DNA of 64,000 nt, from positions 868,001-932,000 of the forward strand of contig NC_031468.1 in NCBI RefSeq assembly GCF_000006565.2. The letters are read 5' to 3'. Below the pieces are notes generated by a model. It was given only the letters and a program-made list of their open reading frames with translations, made no database searches and was not told where the DNA came from. Positions 22,080 to 36,500 of the stretch are shown here, in pieces. Every line of letters starts with the position of its first letter. Position 1 is the stretch's first letter. This stretch comes from Toxoplasma gondii ME49. Lineage: Eukaryota; Apicomplexa; Conoidasida; Eucoccidiorida; Sarcocystidae. A program made the position numbers and the translations under genes.

Positions 22080-24544
22080 GACGGTATCCGCACAAAGTCT
22101 ACCACGATTCCTGCTGGTGAATTCACACTTGCGAATTCACTCAAAGTATCTGCACAGTGCTGCTGTGCCTCAGTAGGCATCCGATCATCGGTTTAAGCCT
22201 CGGCCGACACGGCAGCTCGGAGACTATTCACAGTAGGCCGAGCAGTCGCACACAGGTATAAAGATGGAGGCACCAAAGTGTAAGGAACACGTCTCAGAAA
22301 GCTTTGACCGACGCGCTGCGAGCTCCGATTCCTTCTGACACAAAAGCCAGCCGCTAAGACAACACAGAAACACGGATTGGATGTCCTCGCTCAGACAAGC
22401 AATGACAATGGATCTGCCGGAAGCCGAACAAACTCCCAGGAAAAGTGAGTTCGTTCGGATGCCCCACGCGTTCCTTTGAATTGCTTTACGGCGCCACGAG
22501 AAATAGGCGTGCCAAACAAAGTCGACACAGACCAACAAGCCCGCTGAACGGCGATCCGAGCCCCGGCCTTATTAGTGACGAATAAAACAGCCAACTGGTT
22601 CAGAGTGCGAACCCGGCAAACAGATGAATACGCTCCTCTGTCACCGTCCGTCTTGTAACAGAAGAAATGGGAATAAGAATGAAACCTTAAAACTGTGACC
22701 ACCTTGAAAGGGCCCTGTGGGGCCTGTGAAGAAGCACCTGTTCTGCGGCCGTCGCAAAAAACAACACCACACCGTGTGGGGTTCTTAGCGGGAGCTTATG
22801 TAGTTAGTTCCGAAGCACAATCGGCGAACGGCTAACTATCAGTCGACGAAGCGCGCAAGAAGTTGGCTTGGTCCACGAGGATGGAGTCAAGTCATTTGTA
22901 AAGCGTGAGCTGCGGCACTGAAAAGCATTTTACACGTTTGTTGTCAGAACGCGGCATTAACGCCGCGCCGGCATACCAGCAGTGTCAGACCTGAAAAGTA
23001 GCAGAACGATTGCCAGATAGCCCGTGCAAGGGTTGACCGTTGATTCATGCGTCGCTGTTGATTTGTCTGTCTGGAACAGGAACATATGTGTACTCTAAAC
23101 ATCTGTTTATCGATACGGGTTGTAAAGTGCCATCGTCGGTACCGCAGTCGTGATCCTTTTAGAGACGCCCAGGTTCCCACCACTTGACACCGAAAGGCCA
23201 AGCCACAAGGTTGGTTCCATTAAATCACCTGTACAAGCATAAATAGTTCAGATGAGTTCCGTATTCTGAATGCAATGAACGGCAAGCAACGTACACTTCC
23301 GATGTGAACCGCCTGACTTACTGATACTAAGTTAACATGCGGATGCTATCCCCCCTCGACGTCTGCGAGTGGGGATGAAAGTATCCAGTTCGCCGCGTAA
23401 CAAAAAGCACATTGAGGTTTGCTGGTTACACGGACAGGCGGTGCACATGTTTAGACCGTAGATTTATCGAATTGCGTTATCCGGGATAATCGCCAGTCAC
23501 AATTTCCCCTCATCAAAAGCTGACAAGAGCTTGTCGATGTCGATCCTCATATTCAAAGATAATTCTATTTTAAAAAGTTTTAGATAAATGGCATGTGAAG
23601 AGTGGTCGGCAGGTGCCTGGTAGGTGCGTACCCAGAAGAGTTCGCTAGTGGTGTTTTAATCGCTGAAAATAACCATCAGCAGCCTACCCACCCACCAAAT
23701 GTGTACGATCGTTATTCATCTAGTTACATTAACCCAAAGCTGACAGAGTCACGTAACCCAGCAGCCCGAACAGGAGCCCCGTCCATAACGAAGGGCTCTG
23801 GAATGATGTAAAACTTGCCAAAATTTGCATTCAGTCCACTTAGAACCAGGCATTCGGCATGATTCTTGCTTCCATTTTTGCGCATGAAAGCATAAACGAC
23901 ACAATGCGAATGCAGCAACTAGCATCAAAGTATAGCTACTTGCGCGTTGGTGTGCATGGCTGTGCTCCTTGTACGACGTTCGGAGAGGTCCCATATGTAT
24001 ATAGTGACCTCCCTATACATACGTATTCATTATGGTTACGTTGTTTATTGCTCCGACGTACGGCACCGCATTGGCTCGGTGGCGAGTACATAATAGGACC
24101 GGTGTCGACTTCCTTCTAACCTCCTCTGTGGCAGCGTGTGCTGCGACAACCAGACATGTATACCCAGCCGTTGTCGAAGGTGAATGATGCATATAAGTCT
24201 AGTCTCTGCATACGAGAGAAACAATAATTACGGGGGGAACCGCAAATGTGGACACAAGTAGAGGACTCTCAGGCACAAACATCATGTGCTGGGTAGGTAG
24301 GTTGATAAGCATACCGATAGATAGGTAGCTAAGGAAGTTGTTGACTCTCTACAGCCTGATATGTAGATAGAGCAGCACGTTATTATAGAACGTGCATTCT
24401 ATTTTGCAGCTATGTTGAGGAGATGCAAATTATCAAATCAACATTTCCGATACTCTGATGATTCGTCCCACATGCAACAGTGGTCAGGACGAATGCCCAG
24501 TTCTATGCGCAGACTCCCTGTCTACTCGCTCACGTTTCAAAATG
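22080..24544. other. GRA16 upstream region and RecG-like gene 3' region
   Basis: About 2.5 kb between two minus-strand genes. The left side should contain the GRA16 promoter and leader, including the WGAGACG element at 22290-22296. The right side should contain the 3' untranslated region of the helicase gene. A short GATA/GGTA-type simple repeat lies near 24290-24330. No open frame is convincing. Confidence 0.5.
22290..22296 (-). promoter_or_regulatory. WGAGACG promoter element upstream of GRA16
   Basis: The plus strand reads CGTCTCA, that is TGAGACG on the minus strand, in the orientation of GRA16 and 211 bases before its ATG. The (A/T)GAGACG heptamer is a described cis-element of T. gondii dense-granule and other promoters, active in either orientation and usually close to the transcription start. 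A 7-base motif can occur by chance, but placement and strand match expectation, and I found no second copy upstream of this gene. Confidence 0.55.
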
Positions 24545-27500
24545 CTAAACTCTAAACAACCAGTCTATCTTCTTGGGTGGAATGAGCAGTCGCACTTCCT
24601 CCACCAGCTGTCGAGCCTCTCTTATAATTTCCTCCGCCGAAAAAGACTTCTCCTGTCCAATCGTCGATTCTTTCCGGACACGAACTTCAGGGAAGTTACC
24701 TCCAGCGTCCTTGCCTGCGCCGTTTTGATTAAACGTGTGTCCCCATTCTTGATCTTCACTGGCATCAGGATAACCGTTTCTCAATGAAACGCCTCCTTCC
24801 CAGTTTTTGTGGGATGCCGTACTGTGCTCGGAGAAGGAACTGTCTGATGCATTCCCCTTATCGTTCTCGCAGTTCGCCGGTGTGCATGCAGGTAGGTGGT
24901 CGTTTTTGTTCGCATCCTTCACGCACGGATCAGATATGCAGTTAGGATTACTGAAAGCGTCCATATCGTCCGATTCACGGGGTTCAACGCCCACCTGCGC
25001 AGCAGCCGTATCTTCATGTCTTCCATGTTCATCGCGGAAACGGCTGACGCTGCTGCTGTTCTCGTCCACCCTTTGAGCCTCGAGAGATTTCGGTGTGTCA
25101 TACATTGTCCGGATATGGTTCCGCTGGCCGCCCCTTTCGCCTGCAGAAAAGAGGTGCTCGCTCTCAGCAACCAGCCCCACCTCATATCTTGAATTGGCCT
25201 CGTCACCGTCTAGGAGCTCAACAATATGATCTGAATCTTCAGTGGCTGCTTCTAGGAGTCTTGTTTGCTCGCTCCGCTTCAAGCCGTGGATCATCCTATC
25301 ACAGGGGACACGAAGACAGGCGCACTCGGCAACCTACCTGTCCATCGAGTAAGACAGTGGGAAGGGGCGCGGGATTATACACACCCAGCGGATGCACAGA
25401 CGAAACCAAGCCGCGAACCGTCAGGCTGTTTTCCAAAACGAGGAGAAACAATACACCACGGAGTCGCAATGTATGCCTGGGAGGCACGATTTCCCATGCG
25501 GCCAGTGGAAACCAAAAGGGTTGCGATCGGACGCCCGGTGCATGATTTGCTTGCTCTTATACTTATCTGCGGTGAGAAGCCACCGGGACGAGTAAGTACA
25601 TCGTAACTGAAACGTGTTTGTTGATGGATGCGTACATCGTTGAGTGAATGCATCTCTGCGTGCCTGAACTACTAATACCACGTCGCCTGTGTGCTCACAG
25701 GTAACCGAAGAAGACCAGGTGAAGTCCTCTAAGGTGCACGATAAAAACTGCTATTCACTGCGAGATTACCACAGGTCGCTTTGTCCGTGCTGCTGCCGAC
25801 CGAACAGCGTCCCTCCGCCTCTCAACCGAGCATCTGTTTCGGCAAGCTGAAAGCCATCCGTCGTCGCCGCGATGGCTGCGAATCGGTGCATTGCCTTCTC
25901 GTCGAGATTCTGAAAACGCGGCAGAAGAGACCCGAGATAGCTCCTTTTGTTCTACCGTTTCGAACAGTTACGTTGTTTCTCCATTGGCGGAAAAACAGAA
26001 CCAGGCTAGAATGGCCTCTCTTCAGGTGCCTGTCAACACTCCCACGCTCAGGAAAAAACGAACCGGTAGAATGCGACCGCACACAAGGTTTGTTCGTACG
26101 TCGTACCTTTTTTAAAGGGTCTAAGATGATGAAACAGAAAGACGGATGTCGGGCATCCCGTCCAACTCGCCCACGGAGTTGATGGAGCTGAGTCAATCCA
26201 AACCTGGGAATTGATTGGAAAAGCATCAGCCCGCAGCACAGAAATCACCATCATCCTCCCCATCACGGAGACGTTGAAAAGACTACGCTGCTGAATAGAG
26301 AAACGAATGTCGCTCCGTGGGCCTCAGAGAAAGGCCCACAGGCACGCCACCCAAATGCTGAAACGCTGCGCGTAGCAGCCGAGTTTCAGTAAACTGCTCG
26401 GAAGCAGCCCGCTTCGTATCCACGAGGAAAAGAGCTGAAGGTGACTGCAACTTCCTCCACCCTCTCTTCCGTGTGCCTGCTCGCCCTCTTCCTTGCCGCT
26501 GTTTCTCCCCTTCGCTGTCAGCGTCTTTGTCTCAACTCTCTCCATCTCACCTCTCAGCGCTGTCTATGACGATAACGGAAGCGTTGGGAACATCAATTCC
26601 GACCTCGACAACAGTGGTTGCGACAAGAAGATCTACAGTTCCTCCTCGCAACTCGGAAAGAACTTCATTTTTCTCTTCGGCTTTCATCCTCCCGTGAAGA
26701 AGACGGATCCTGAAACGAGGGGACAGCCCACACTCCGGCGCATGCAGATGTGGTGGACAGTCCTAGAAATGCAGACATGACGCGTCTTTCTTACATCCGC
26801 CTGAACGTCAAGACCCTGAACGGGGTCTAAACACTACGTGATTCTGTATATGCGCGTTTTGTACACGCGGTTCTTGTACTCGAAAAATAGCTCTCCATCG
26901 GAGTTGGTGCAACCCCTGTAGACGCATGCGTGTCCGCTGAAGTGTAAACACAAGCACTACAGTGTACACCCCAAAGTCACACACGCAGGCACGAGACGTC
27001 TCTACGCCGTGGCTGGAGGCCACAACGGGCTCTGACACTCGATTTATCGATCAGAAATCCAAATGTGCAAAGGCGTCGCGCCGTCGACGACAGAACACGA
27101 TACTTTAGCACATGAAGGGGTGCATCACCTGAAACACCAAGTAAAACTGTTGTGCTCGCCAAAAAGCAGGAACTCACCGTATTTCTGGAAGCAGCTTCCG
27201 GAGCTCCTCAAACCGCTGGACGGCTGCACTTTCCTTACTATCATTTTGTCCCTGTGTCGCCTCGAGCTTGTTCCAGATCTCTCCGCCTTTGTCTTTCGTA
27301 TCTTCTTCCTCTGGTCCTCCTTTCTCACTTTTCGCTCCTTCCTCGTTTCTTGTGTCCATCTGCACCTCATTTCCCGCTGGCTGCCTGTCTCCTGTCTCCA
27401 CCGAGCCGAGACGTCCCGATATCCCTTTCTTCCGTCGGCTGGACTTTCCTCTTCGCCTACTCGCGTCCCTGACGCCGTCAACAAGCGGACAGACCCAAAA

Positions 27501-30500
27501 AACTTGCCGCTTCTTCGAAATTTCTTTCTTAATGATCTTCATCATCTCTGCCATTTCCCCTTGGCTCCCCTTGTCGATCAGGTATGTCGCCACCCCTCGC
27601 TGTCTCGGCTCCACGCCGCTGCCCTTCGGTCTGCCTTGCTCGCCCACTCCTCGCCAGGGTTTGCCTGTAAGCCGCGCACAGAAAAAGCCAAGTAAGTACG
27701 ACTTCGAAACACAGGGATCTGTGTCGCGGCGGCAAACCGCATCTACATTGTACAGAAAGCCAGAGAGGAGAGTAAATATTGAAGCAGGTTCCTCTGCTGG
27801 CCTAGGCAGCTTTCGTGCGAATCAACAAGCCACACAGGTGAGCATGGTGCGTACTTATCGACGGTAACTGGAGGTTTCAGTCAAAACGTCAGGCCGATGC
27901 GGCTACGCCACTTCGTAGTACACTGCAGAGTTAGTCCTTGATGCCCCTTACACTCTCCGGAGAGAAACATCTTGTAGACCCTCCGGAACAGACTTTCCCC
28001 TCACTTAGCCTCTCAACTCTTTTTTTTTGAGCTCTCAGCACGAATCAGGGAGGGTGCTTTTCTCGATTCGAATCAGAGTCTCCGTTTCTGCTTTTCTCGC
28101 CTTTCGTTTCAATGAAGGTTCCCTGGATCGCCTTCGTTCGCCCTGCGGCCTGCATCGACTCCGCCGTCGACGTGTGGTCCGCTCACCTCTGAAAGCGGCA
28201 GTGGCCCTTTCATCGGTGCCTTCCTGTTCTCCTGCCCACCTGCCCATGCCTCGCGAATGTCGGATTTCCGAAGCGAGAATTTTGGACAGTTTGAGGTCCC
28301 CGTATTTCAAAAGGACTTGTGTTCGCGGGATCGGAGTGGCAGTCATGAGGAGAACGTCGGCCATCCGTCCCCCTTCTTCGCCTCCTGGGAAGTCGATACC
28401 CTGGTGCTGTCGTTCTCCACCCTTGTCGAGCTCGACCGTCTTCTCATGGCTGCCTGTTCCGCGTCCGTGAACAGCGGTCCACACCGCGTCTGGCGTTCGC
28501 TGATATCGTTTTGATGTTCCTTTCCTCATGTGCTCTTGTACCGTAGAGTCGTTCTCTCGTCCCTGCGTTGTTTCTTCTTCGGGGTGTCCGTTACTTATTG
28601 ATTCACCATCTGTTTCTTTATGACGGTATCGCTTCCCCTTTTCTCTCCCTGCATCCGTGGCAACAGCAGCCTCTGCTTGCTCGGGCTCGCAAAACTTCGA
28701 GGACGACCCGCCGATGATCTCCTCGTGTCTGTGCCTCTTGAGAAGGAGCTTCCATCGCTGATTGACGCCGAACTTGTGCTGCTCGTCGATAACAACGAGG
28801 CCGAGGCTAAGGAATGAAGCAAGGAGAGCTCAGTGCACCAAAACAGCACGTGAAATCATGTCGCCGAAAATAACGGCGAACCATATCAGATTTACTGCAG
28901 AGAGTAGGAAAGAAAAACTTGGAAAGAAGGTAAGATTCCTGTGTAGCATGCAGGCGACGGGGGGGGGGGTGAATGTGAAGGAACAGACGCGCGTCTACAG
29001 ACAACGGGAGAACGCGATGGAAGGGAGAAGACGCGAGAGCACACAAAAGCCCCAATGGGGCGAAGATAAATACCCAAAGACGTCCAGAGAGGGCAGGGAA
29101 GCCACGACTGACGAAGGACCGTGCGGGATCTGACACCCATATGCACGGAGCCAGACGCGACAGACGAGAGCCGGTAAAGGAAAGAAACAAGCCGACAAAG
29201 GCACCTATTGAGAGGCAAACATACGGCGAGAATGGCTGCAGGTGAAACGAAAACATGCCGCGGAGAGCACTCTCAAAGACAGCACCTACCGAGGGAACAG
29301 AACATAGTCCTGAAGAAGGGCGTGTGTGCCGACCGTGATCTCCGCGTTTCCCGTCTGGTGAGAGAAAAACAACAGGCGAAGCAACAAGCCGTCTCGCGTG
29401 ACCACCGACAACGTTTTCACTCGCCATGGTGCTACGCATATCTCCTGCGTCTGATGCTCCAGAAAATCTGATGTATCTTCTTCAAAAAGCAGGGCGAACG
29501 CTGGTCATCTATTGCCAGGCCTTAGTTTCGCCTTTACGAACCGCTTCGTTCCAAGGTGGACTACCAATTAAACAGTAGGGTCCCCTTCGAGTGTGGATGC
29601 CTGAAACTTTTACCGAAGTTCCCTGTTTTGGTCTGAGACCAGCACTTACGTTGATGAGGCGAATCGTAGCGTCCTTGTCGGGGATGTCACTCACCAGCAG
29701 GTGCACGTGAAAGCCGAGAGGCCCGAGAAATTTCTGGAGACTGGATACATCGCGAGCGCAAGCGAACAAGAGAACTATTAGATGGTAGATATGGAACAAC
29801 ACTGTCGCCACGCATTCTTAGAGTCACGCATTACGTCTGACGAACTTTCGTTGCACCGACAATAGCACTTGGAGCCTGTACACCGTCACGATGGAGGTGA
29901 AGAGATTACATGGACAAGGCGAGAGAGAAGAAGAATCCCAGATCGTGGATACAGAAACGCTACAGAAGAAGCGCGGTACCGCGAGAAAAGAGTGGAAGAG
30001 ACAGCAACACGAAAGAAATGGAAAGGAGAGAGAAGAGAGGCAGCATGTGAGAGAGACGATGCGAAATTGGTGAACATGCGGGGTCAACGGAAAGATCTAG
30101 GAAAGCGAAATCTGGGCCAACTGTCCCTTACGCTTTTTGTGTCGACGCGGAGACCCCAGTTTCCGTCAGAGGAACGTGAGACAGTGTTTTAACGACACCC
30201 GCCACGGCGTTGAAGCCCTTTATTTTCGGAAAGTCAGCGCTCCCCAGGCCTTACTTGATCTGGTGTTGGCGAGCTAGGGCAGCAGTCGGGGCAAGGAGGG
30301 CCGCTTGGTGCCCCGCGCTCGCCGAGAGGAGAAGCGCCACTGCAGCCACAGCCGTTTTCCCGCTCCCCACATCTCCTGACACGACGTACACGAAGACGGA
30401 TAGTCGAGGCGAAACGTCTGCTACCATCTATATTCCTGACGGGCCTTCTATTCATTTGAGGGCGACAAACTGGAGAGAAAAGGAGAGTACGAGAAACGGA

Positions 30501-33500
30501 GACTGTGCCTACGTCCCCGAGACGTGGTCTCCGAGGCATCGTTGTCTTTCACGGCTTCTCCATGCAGCGTGTTCGAGTGCTCATTGCTCCGCAAGCCCCG
30601 CAAGACACCCGTAAGCCCCGCTATAGTCTGTCTGCTTCCAAAGACCTGTTTTGGGTTTCCCTTGCTTTCCCTTTCCATCTGCCTCTCACCCTGGAGAAGA
30701 CGCCGCATGGGTCGGGGGCTTTCCATGTCAGCCCGGATCTCCTCGATCGCCTGGGAAGAAAACAAGCAAGACGACAGGGGCAAAATGCCACGTGAGTCGT
30801 CGCACATTTCCCTTGCAGAACACTTCTATTCTAGGGAGGAAGAAAAAACCGAAACTGCTCCGAAAACCTGCCTGCGCTCAACTGTTCCTCCGCTGTATGC
30901 CTCTCCTCTACGTCTGCGGTACGGCTACACACGGAACTTAATAAGCGAGATCACCGACAGTGAAAAGAACCGAGGCACCTGAAATGTGGAACACTAAAAC
31001 TCTCGCTTCCCTAGCTATTTCGATGCCCACACGAGAGGCTTCAAAAATGTCACAACGTGCCTAAATTCGCTGTCCGCTGACGAGTTTTTCATGCTCTCCT
31101 GATCGGTTCTTTGTGACCTCCCAAACGAATTGCGTCATGTAGCACGCGAAGCGTCGACGTCGCGCCGAGACTCGCCCCTCGCCCCCTGCTGAATTGTTCT
31201 ATCTGCTGTGCTGCTGCCCTCGCACTACCAGGTCTTGCACACGACAAAAGGTGGTCAAAGCCCATGTTTCACATGCGCCGTTTGTGCAATTCTCGGCGCT
31301 CGTTAAATCTCCCCTGCTCCTTGTTCTTGTGGCCTGTCCCACTGAAACAGGAGACGATCTGAAGTTCTTTCTCGGCATTTGAAATCCGTGAAACACAATC
31401 TCTGCAGCCTGTGACTCCTGAGCATCCTTTCACGCTGGTAATTGTGCTGGTTTTTCGACGGCGACGTCAGAATTGGCCTCGGGACAAAGCGTGGGAAGCC
31501 ATAGACTCCAAAACAGTCCAAACTCATTTGTCTATTACGAACAAAGTCGATAATGAGGACGTAGAGGTATCTTCGACCCTCGAATGTGCTCTCATGGGCA
31601 TTTAGAACCAGCCGAACAACTGTCTCTGAATCTGGTTTTCTTTCTTGCCGTCTAGACGGCCGCCGTACCTGCAGTTGCGAGGGCGTGAGCGAAAAATTGA
31701 GAGAGGCGTAGAAGGCTTGTAGGATCTCTTCTCCCGTTCGACTGGCGTAGCCGCGGAACTGTGATTCGACCTGCAGTTAGATGCCTCAAAAAACACAGGG
31801 AGAAAACAACAACTTTAACGCGTTGCAGATCTTTCAAGCGTGATAGATGATTCATGAACGAGGGGCACATTCCACCCAGGTCTAGTGTTAGCATGATAGA
31901 GAAGAGGCAAAAAACACGATCAGTAACAACAACCACTGGACTGCCTTTCAAAGATTACCTCGCGCGTGCGCAGCTTCTTCGCCAACTGGAGCCACAGCAT
32001 CGTGGAGTAGAAAAGGTCTCGTCTCGCCTTTCGCACATCTTCCAACGTCTGCGGATGGTGAAGCGCTCGCAGCGTCGTGTCCAATCCTGCGACCATTAAT
32101 GCAGTGAAGTTTGCAGACGACGTTGAATCTACCGACTCAGTCAACGAGAGATGAAGAGAAATGACATATAGAGCGCACGGTTGCTGCCACATGGCTAAAC
32201 AGCGAGTTAGCGGGCATGAAAAAACAGCAAGAGAATGGTTGCACTGGCCCGAGGCGCCGCAAGGGTCAGGAAGAGAGAAAGGCACAATCACAAAGTTGCA
32301 GAACCTAGGTGACTAGCAGAGGAAAGAACATGAGTAACAGATGCAAGACAAAAGCTGCAGTGCTCTCCAGAGTACAAAATGACAAGCAAACAAGGAGGCT
32401 GCAACCATACAGAAGCCAAACAGACTTCGGAACGTGCGAGGCGCGATCTCACTAGCAGACGTAAGAAAAAAGCGTCCCTTGTATGTGGTACCTCTGCTGT
32501 TCATACTGCTAGATATCGAGCGAGACAAAACGGGTAACTGTTTCGGTCTATGCGCCATGACAAATCCACGAAGCAACCTGTAACTTGGGTCGCCACGTAT
32601 TTTGTTGGCGGCCTCCTGGTTCTGGAAAGAGCTTGTGGGTCTCTTGTGAGCACTGACGGTCCTTTCTCCTTGAACTTATCGACGGAGGCTCACCAGCCGA
32701 TCAGCTTGCCTCCTCTCCTCCGGTTGCTCTACCCCTGCCCCTTCCCGCGCCTTCTTGCGCAGTATCCAAAACCCAAACCCCTCTGGAATCTTACTCTCAA
32801 TGCCTCGCTTTTTCCTCAGGAATTCCGGCACGACTTCCGCGAAGCTGTTTTCGCGGAGAAGCGTCTCGATGCCTGCCCGAAGAATCTTGGCGGGGACGCC
32901 AGAAATCGACGGATAGATGGGCATGAGCTTGTGGACGTGGACATGCTCAGAATTGGTCTGTGTCCTTATATCGGGACCCGCAGGAAGTGCAGTCTTGTCC
33001 TGGGAGGTGAAGCCCGCTCCTGCACGCGTCGCGCATGCATCGTTTCGCGGTCCTTCTCGTATCTCTACTGACGCTTCCTCTGGCGGTGGGAACCGAACCA
33101 TCTCTGGTGCACCGGGTGTTCCACAAGGCGAGCGGAATGCGTGGAGAGAGAGGGAAGGTTGTTCGTCCTTGGTGTCCGAAAAACAGGATGGAAGAGAGGG
33201 TAGGTAGTTTTCAGGGGAAGAAGGAGGGGAGGACGACGGCGAGGCAGCAGAAGAGAAAGAAGCAACAGCGGAGGGCACAGACTGTTGGTCAGGCCATGCA
33301 ATTCGTGTACAAGACTGAAACGCAGATGCGGCCTCGTGTTTATTCGGAACGGTTCCACTCCTTTGGTGTACACCTTCCTTGCCACGCTGACTTCCGTTTT
33401 CCTCGTCTCCTAAGACGCACGGAGCGCTGGAAACGTCAGGCAAAAACTCTTTGACTGCGTGGAAGAAGAATGTCTCCTCTGATGGAGCAAGAAAATGAAC

Positions 33501-36500
33501 TGTCGGATTTTTCATTTGGAGTCGTCCCGTCTTCGTCCGAACGGCCTGTGCAGAACCAAATAAGAGGCACCATGGAGAGGTAAAAGGAGGACGACTCACA
33601 GAACAAGCAGCCGGTCGATGCTTAAAAGGGAAATAGAACTGTGAAAACACGGAGGTGCCATCTTCGGCGCAGCTGGATAAAAGCATACTGAAACAACCAC
33701 TTGCCGCGGTAAAGAAAAGTAACAAACAGGCTGCAAAAACGTCCACGAGTCCCCTCCCCGCTGTTTTCTCGATACACATGCACATGCTTACAAGGGAAGA
33801 ATCAACATTCACAAATGTATGTACGTAGGTATGTTTGCATGTGCACATGTATGCAATTACGTATGAATGCATGCAGTATGTGTATTGATATGCACATATA
33901 AGCATATATATATATATATATATTGTACACGGACAGTTGGCACCGAGGAGCAAGAAAACACTAGAACATCGACGACAGTCGGACGCAAAGCGAATGCCAT
34001 TTTAGCGCATCCGGAAGCGACTCCTCTTGAGATTTTCGTCTGTTAAGACAACCCACGACCCTATGAGGAAGACAAGCAGAACGAGGCCTACATCGAATCC
34101 GAGTCAGCCACGAAAAGAACCAGGGTGGGACCTGATTGTGTAAGAAACATCGAAAATCAAAATCAACGGAAAAAGGGCTCCACATATCTCCGAACGCGCG
34201 TCTCTTTCTCAGTCGGTACCTTTCCCACAAGGCAGACAACGTGCCGCTTTTTCAGCTTAACAAGCTGGAAGAACTTGTCGAACCAAGTGACATATATTCG
34301 GCCTTCCTCGTCTTGTCTTCTCCGCTTCCCGCCAGTGCTTCTCTCCTGCAGTCTGTCATTTGCTGTTCGCCTGTCTGACTTGGCTGTTCCAGTGTCTCCC
34401 GTCCCTCCTGAGACCGACTGGCCGGCCGAGTTTCGGGCTTCTTGTGTGGTTTTTTCCCCCTTGTTTCGTCGTCCTGCAGGAACACCTTCCCCCTCGTCTT
34501 CTTTCTGAGCTCGCAAGGAGGGCGAGAAAAAAACGTCCCGAGCGACTGCGGTGGAAATCATCAATGGCTTTCCTCGCTTAACAGTTCGCAGTTTGCAGTG
34601 GCTAATCTACAAAAACAAAGGAAGGGAAGATGAAGGACACAGCGACACTGGTAACACATTGGCGCTCTCTGCCTCACATGGGAGTCGACGCACTGAATGC
34701 TTTAAGTACGCATTTCAGTCTTCTACGATTTACAGTCGTCTTTGCGCGCATTTGCGCCGATATATAAAATACCTCAGACCTCAGCTCCCAGCACATCCTT
34801 CAGCATGAGATTCAAGCAGCTAAACTGTCTCGGCTCTGAAACCCTACAGCTGTTTACAGCCCCGCTCACGTTAGGTTTCGAACACCCTCAGAGCACCACC
34901 GTTGACAACGGGAAAATCGGAAAAGGCACTCTCAAAAATCCTGAGGGCACTTAGACCCGTCTCCCCCTTGCCTTGTCTTCCCTGGATGAATTCTCCAACT
35001 TTTCGAACGCTACAACAAACGCGACTTGAAACTGTGTCATGCCCTTCTAGAACTGTTCTCTCTGTTCATCGCCGACTCCAATATTCCAGTCCAGCGATCT
35101 GGCTGAAATCCAGTGAGTGTACAGCCCAACCATTCCGCCATTTCGCTTATCTTCACCACTAGTCTGCAGTCATCTGCCGTCACATTTTTCCTTCTTGCTC
35201 GCCACACTCCTCCCTCTTTATCCGTCCGTCCGTAACTTTAGCCTCTCTTTCCCCAATTCCCCTTCTTTCCTCTCGCACGGTAACTTCTTCGGGTGCTCAA
35301 AAGTTCCCTTCCTCCCTTTGCTCAGCAGCTCTCTGTTTCCACCCTGCATTGCGCAATTTACTTCGACTTTGTTTCTCTCTCCGGCTCCTCCGATCTCTGG
35401 TTTTTTGCCCTTCTTCTGTTTCATCTCATCGTGTCTCTTCCACCTACTTTCTCGACGCATCCAATGAGCGCTACGTCCCTCACAGAAAGTGCCTCTTCTT
35501 CGCGTGTCTCTTCGCCGTCTGCTCCCTCGTTTCTCTTCCTTCGTCTTCCCCTTCTCCCTGGGCCGGAGCAAGTTTCTGCATCCTCTTCTTGGAGTGCGAG
35601 ATACCTCGATAGCGACTTCTCTAGCTTCTGTCGAAGTTCTCTCTGCTGTTCCTCCAGCGACCTTGTTGATGTTGCCGTTTTCTCCTTTTCGCTCTCCGTC
35701 ACATTAACGTCGGGCTCCTTTCCTGCGGATGTTCCCCTGCCCGCCTTCTGACCTCCGGTTTCTTTCCTGTCTTCCCGCGTGCTATCCCATCCAGGAAACG
35801 AAGGAGACGGTTTACTCACAGCTGGAGCCTCACGCGGTGCCACAGCGCCCTGGCCGCGATTAAAACAGCGCGGAGGAAGCAGAGGTTGAGCTGCCTCTCG
35901 ACTAATTACCTGATTCAGATAAGCGTCTCCACCGGCGTCCTGCGAAGAAGCCGTTCTGGGGACGTCTCCGTCGAAGGAGAGACCGAGACGCGAGAGTGCA
36001 TCGACGTCTGGTGTTTCATGCAACCGCTCCCCTGACTGTAGTGTCCAGCCTGACAAATTGGCTTCTGACTTGTCATCTTCTACTTCACCGGTGTTGCTGG
36101 AATCGGAGCGATAATATGCAGCACGCACCACATTGGGTGGGAGCCCCACCTGTTGCTCCTTTCGTGTTGCGTTTGCCAACGGTTTGTCCTCTTCACTAGC
36201 TCTGTCATTTCGCCCCTCGGCTAGAACCTTTCCAGAATCTGCTACGGTTGTTCCAAACTCACCCTTCTGTTCAGAGAACTTCTCCGAGTCATGAGGAACG
36301 GCGGTCCGCGTTTGAAGCTCGACGTACTGGAGCGGGAGGAAGAGAAGAAGGTCGAAACAGGAACGCAAGTTCGCCAAGTCCTCCAGGGTCTTTAAACGAA
36401 TTTTCGAGATTCCCCTAAGGCTAGATAGAGATGTAGAAGCTAGTGACGACAGGCGGGTTTGTAGTCGTGAAGAGGGCATAGGGGAAGAGACCGGGAAGCC

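Noticed and set aside
23840..24120. Possible nuclear insertion of mitochondrial DNA (common in T. gondii)
   Set aside because: AT-richer texture only; I could not match cob, cox1, cox3 or mitochondrial rRNA pieces by eye. A BLAST search against the mitochondrial genome would decide.
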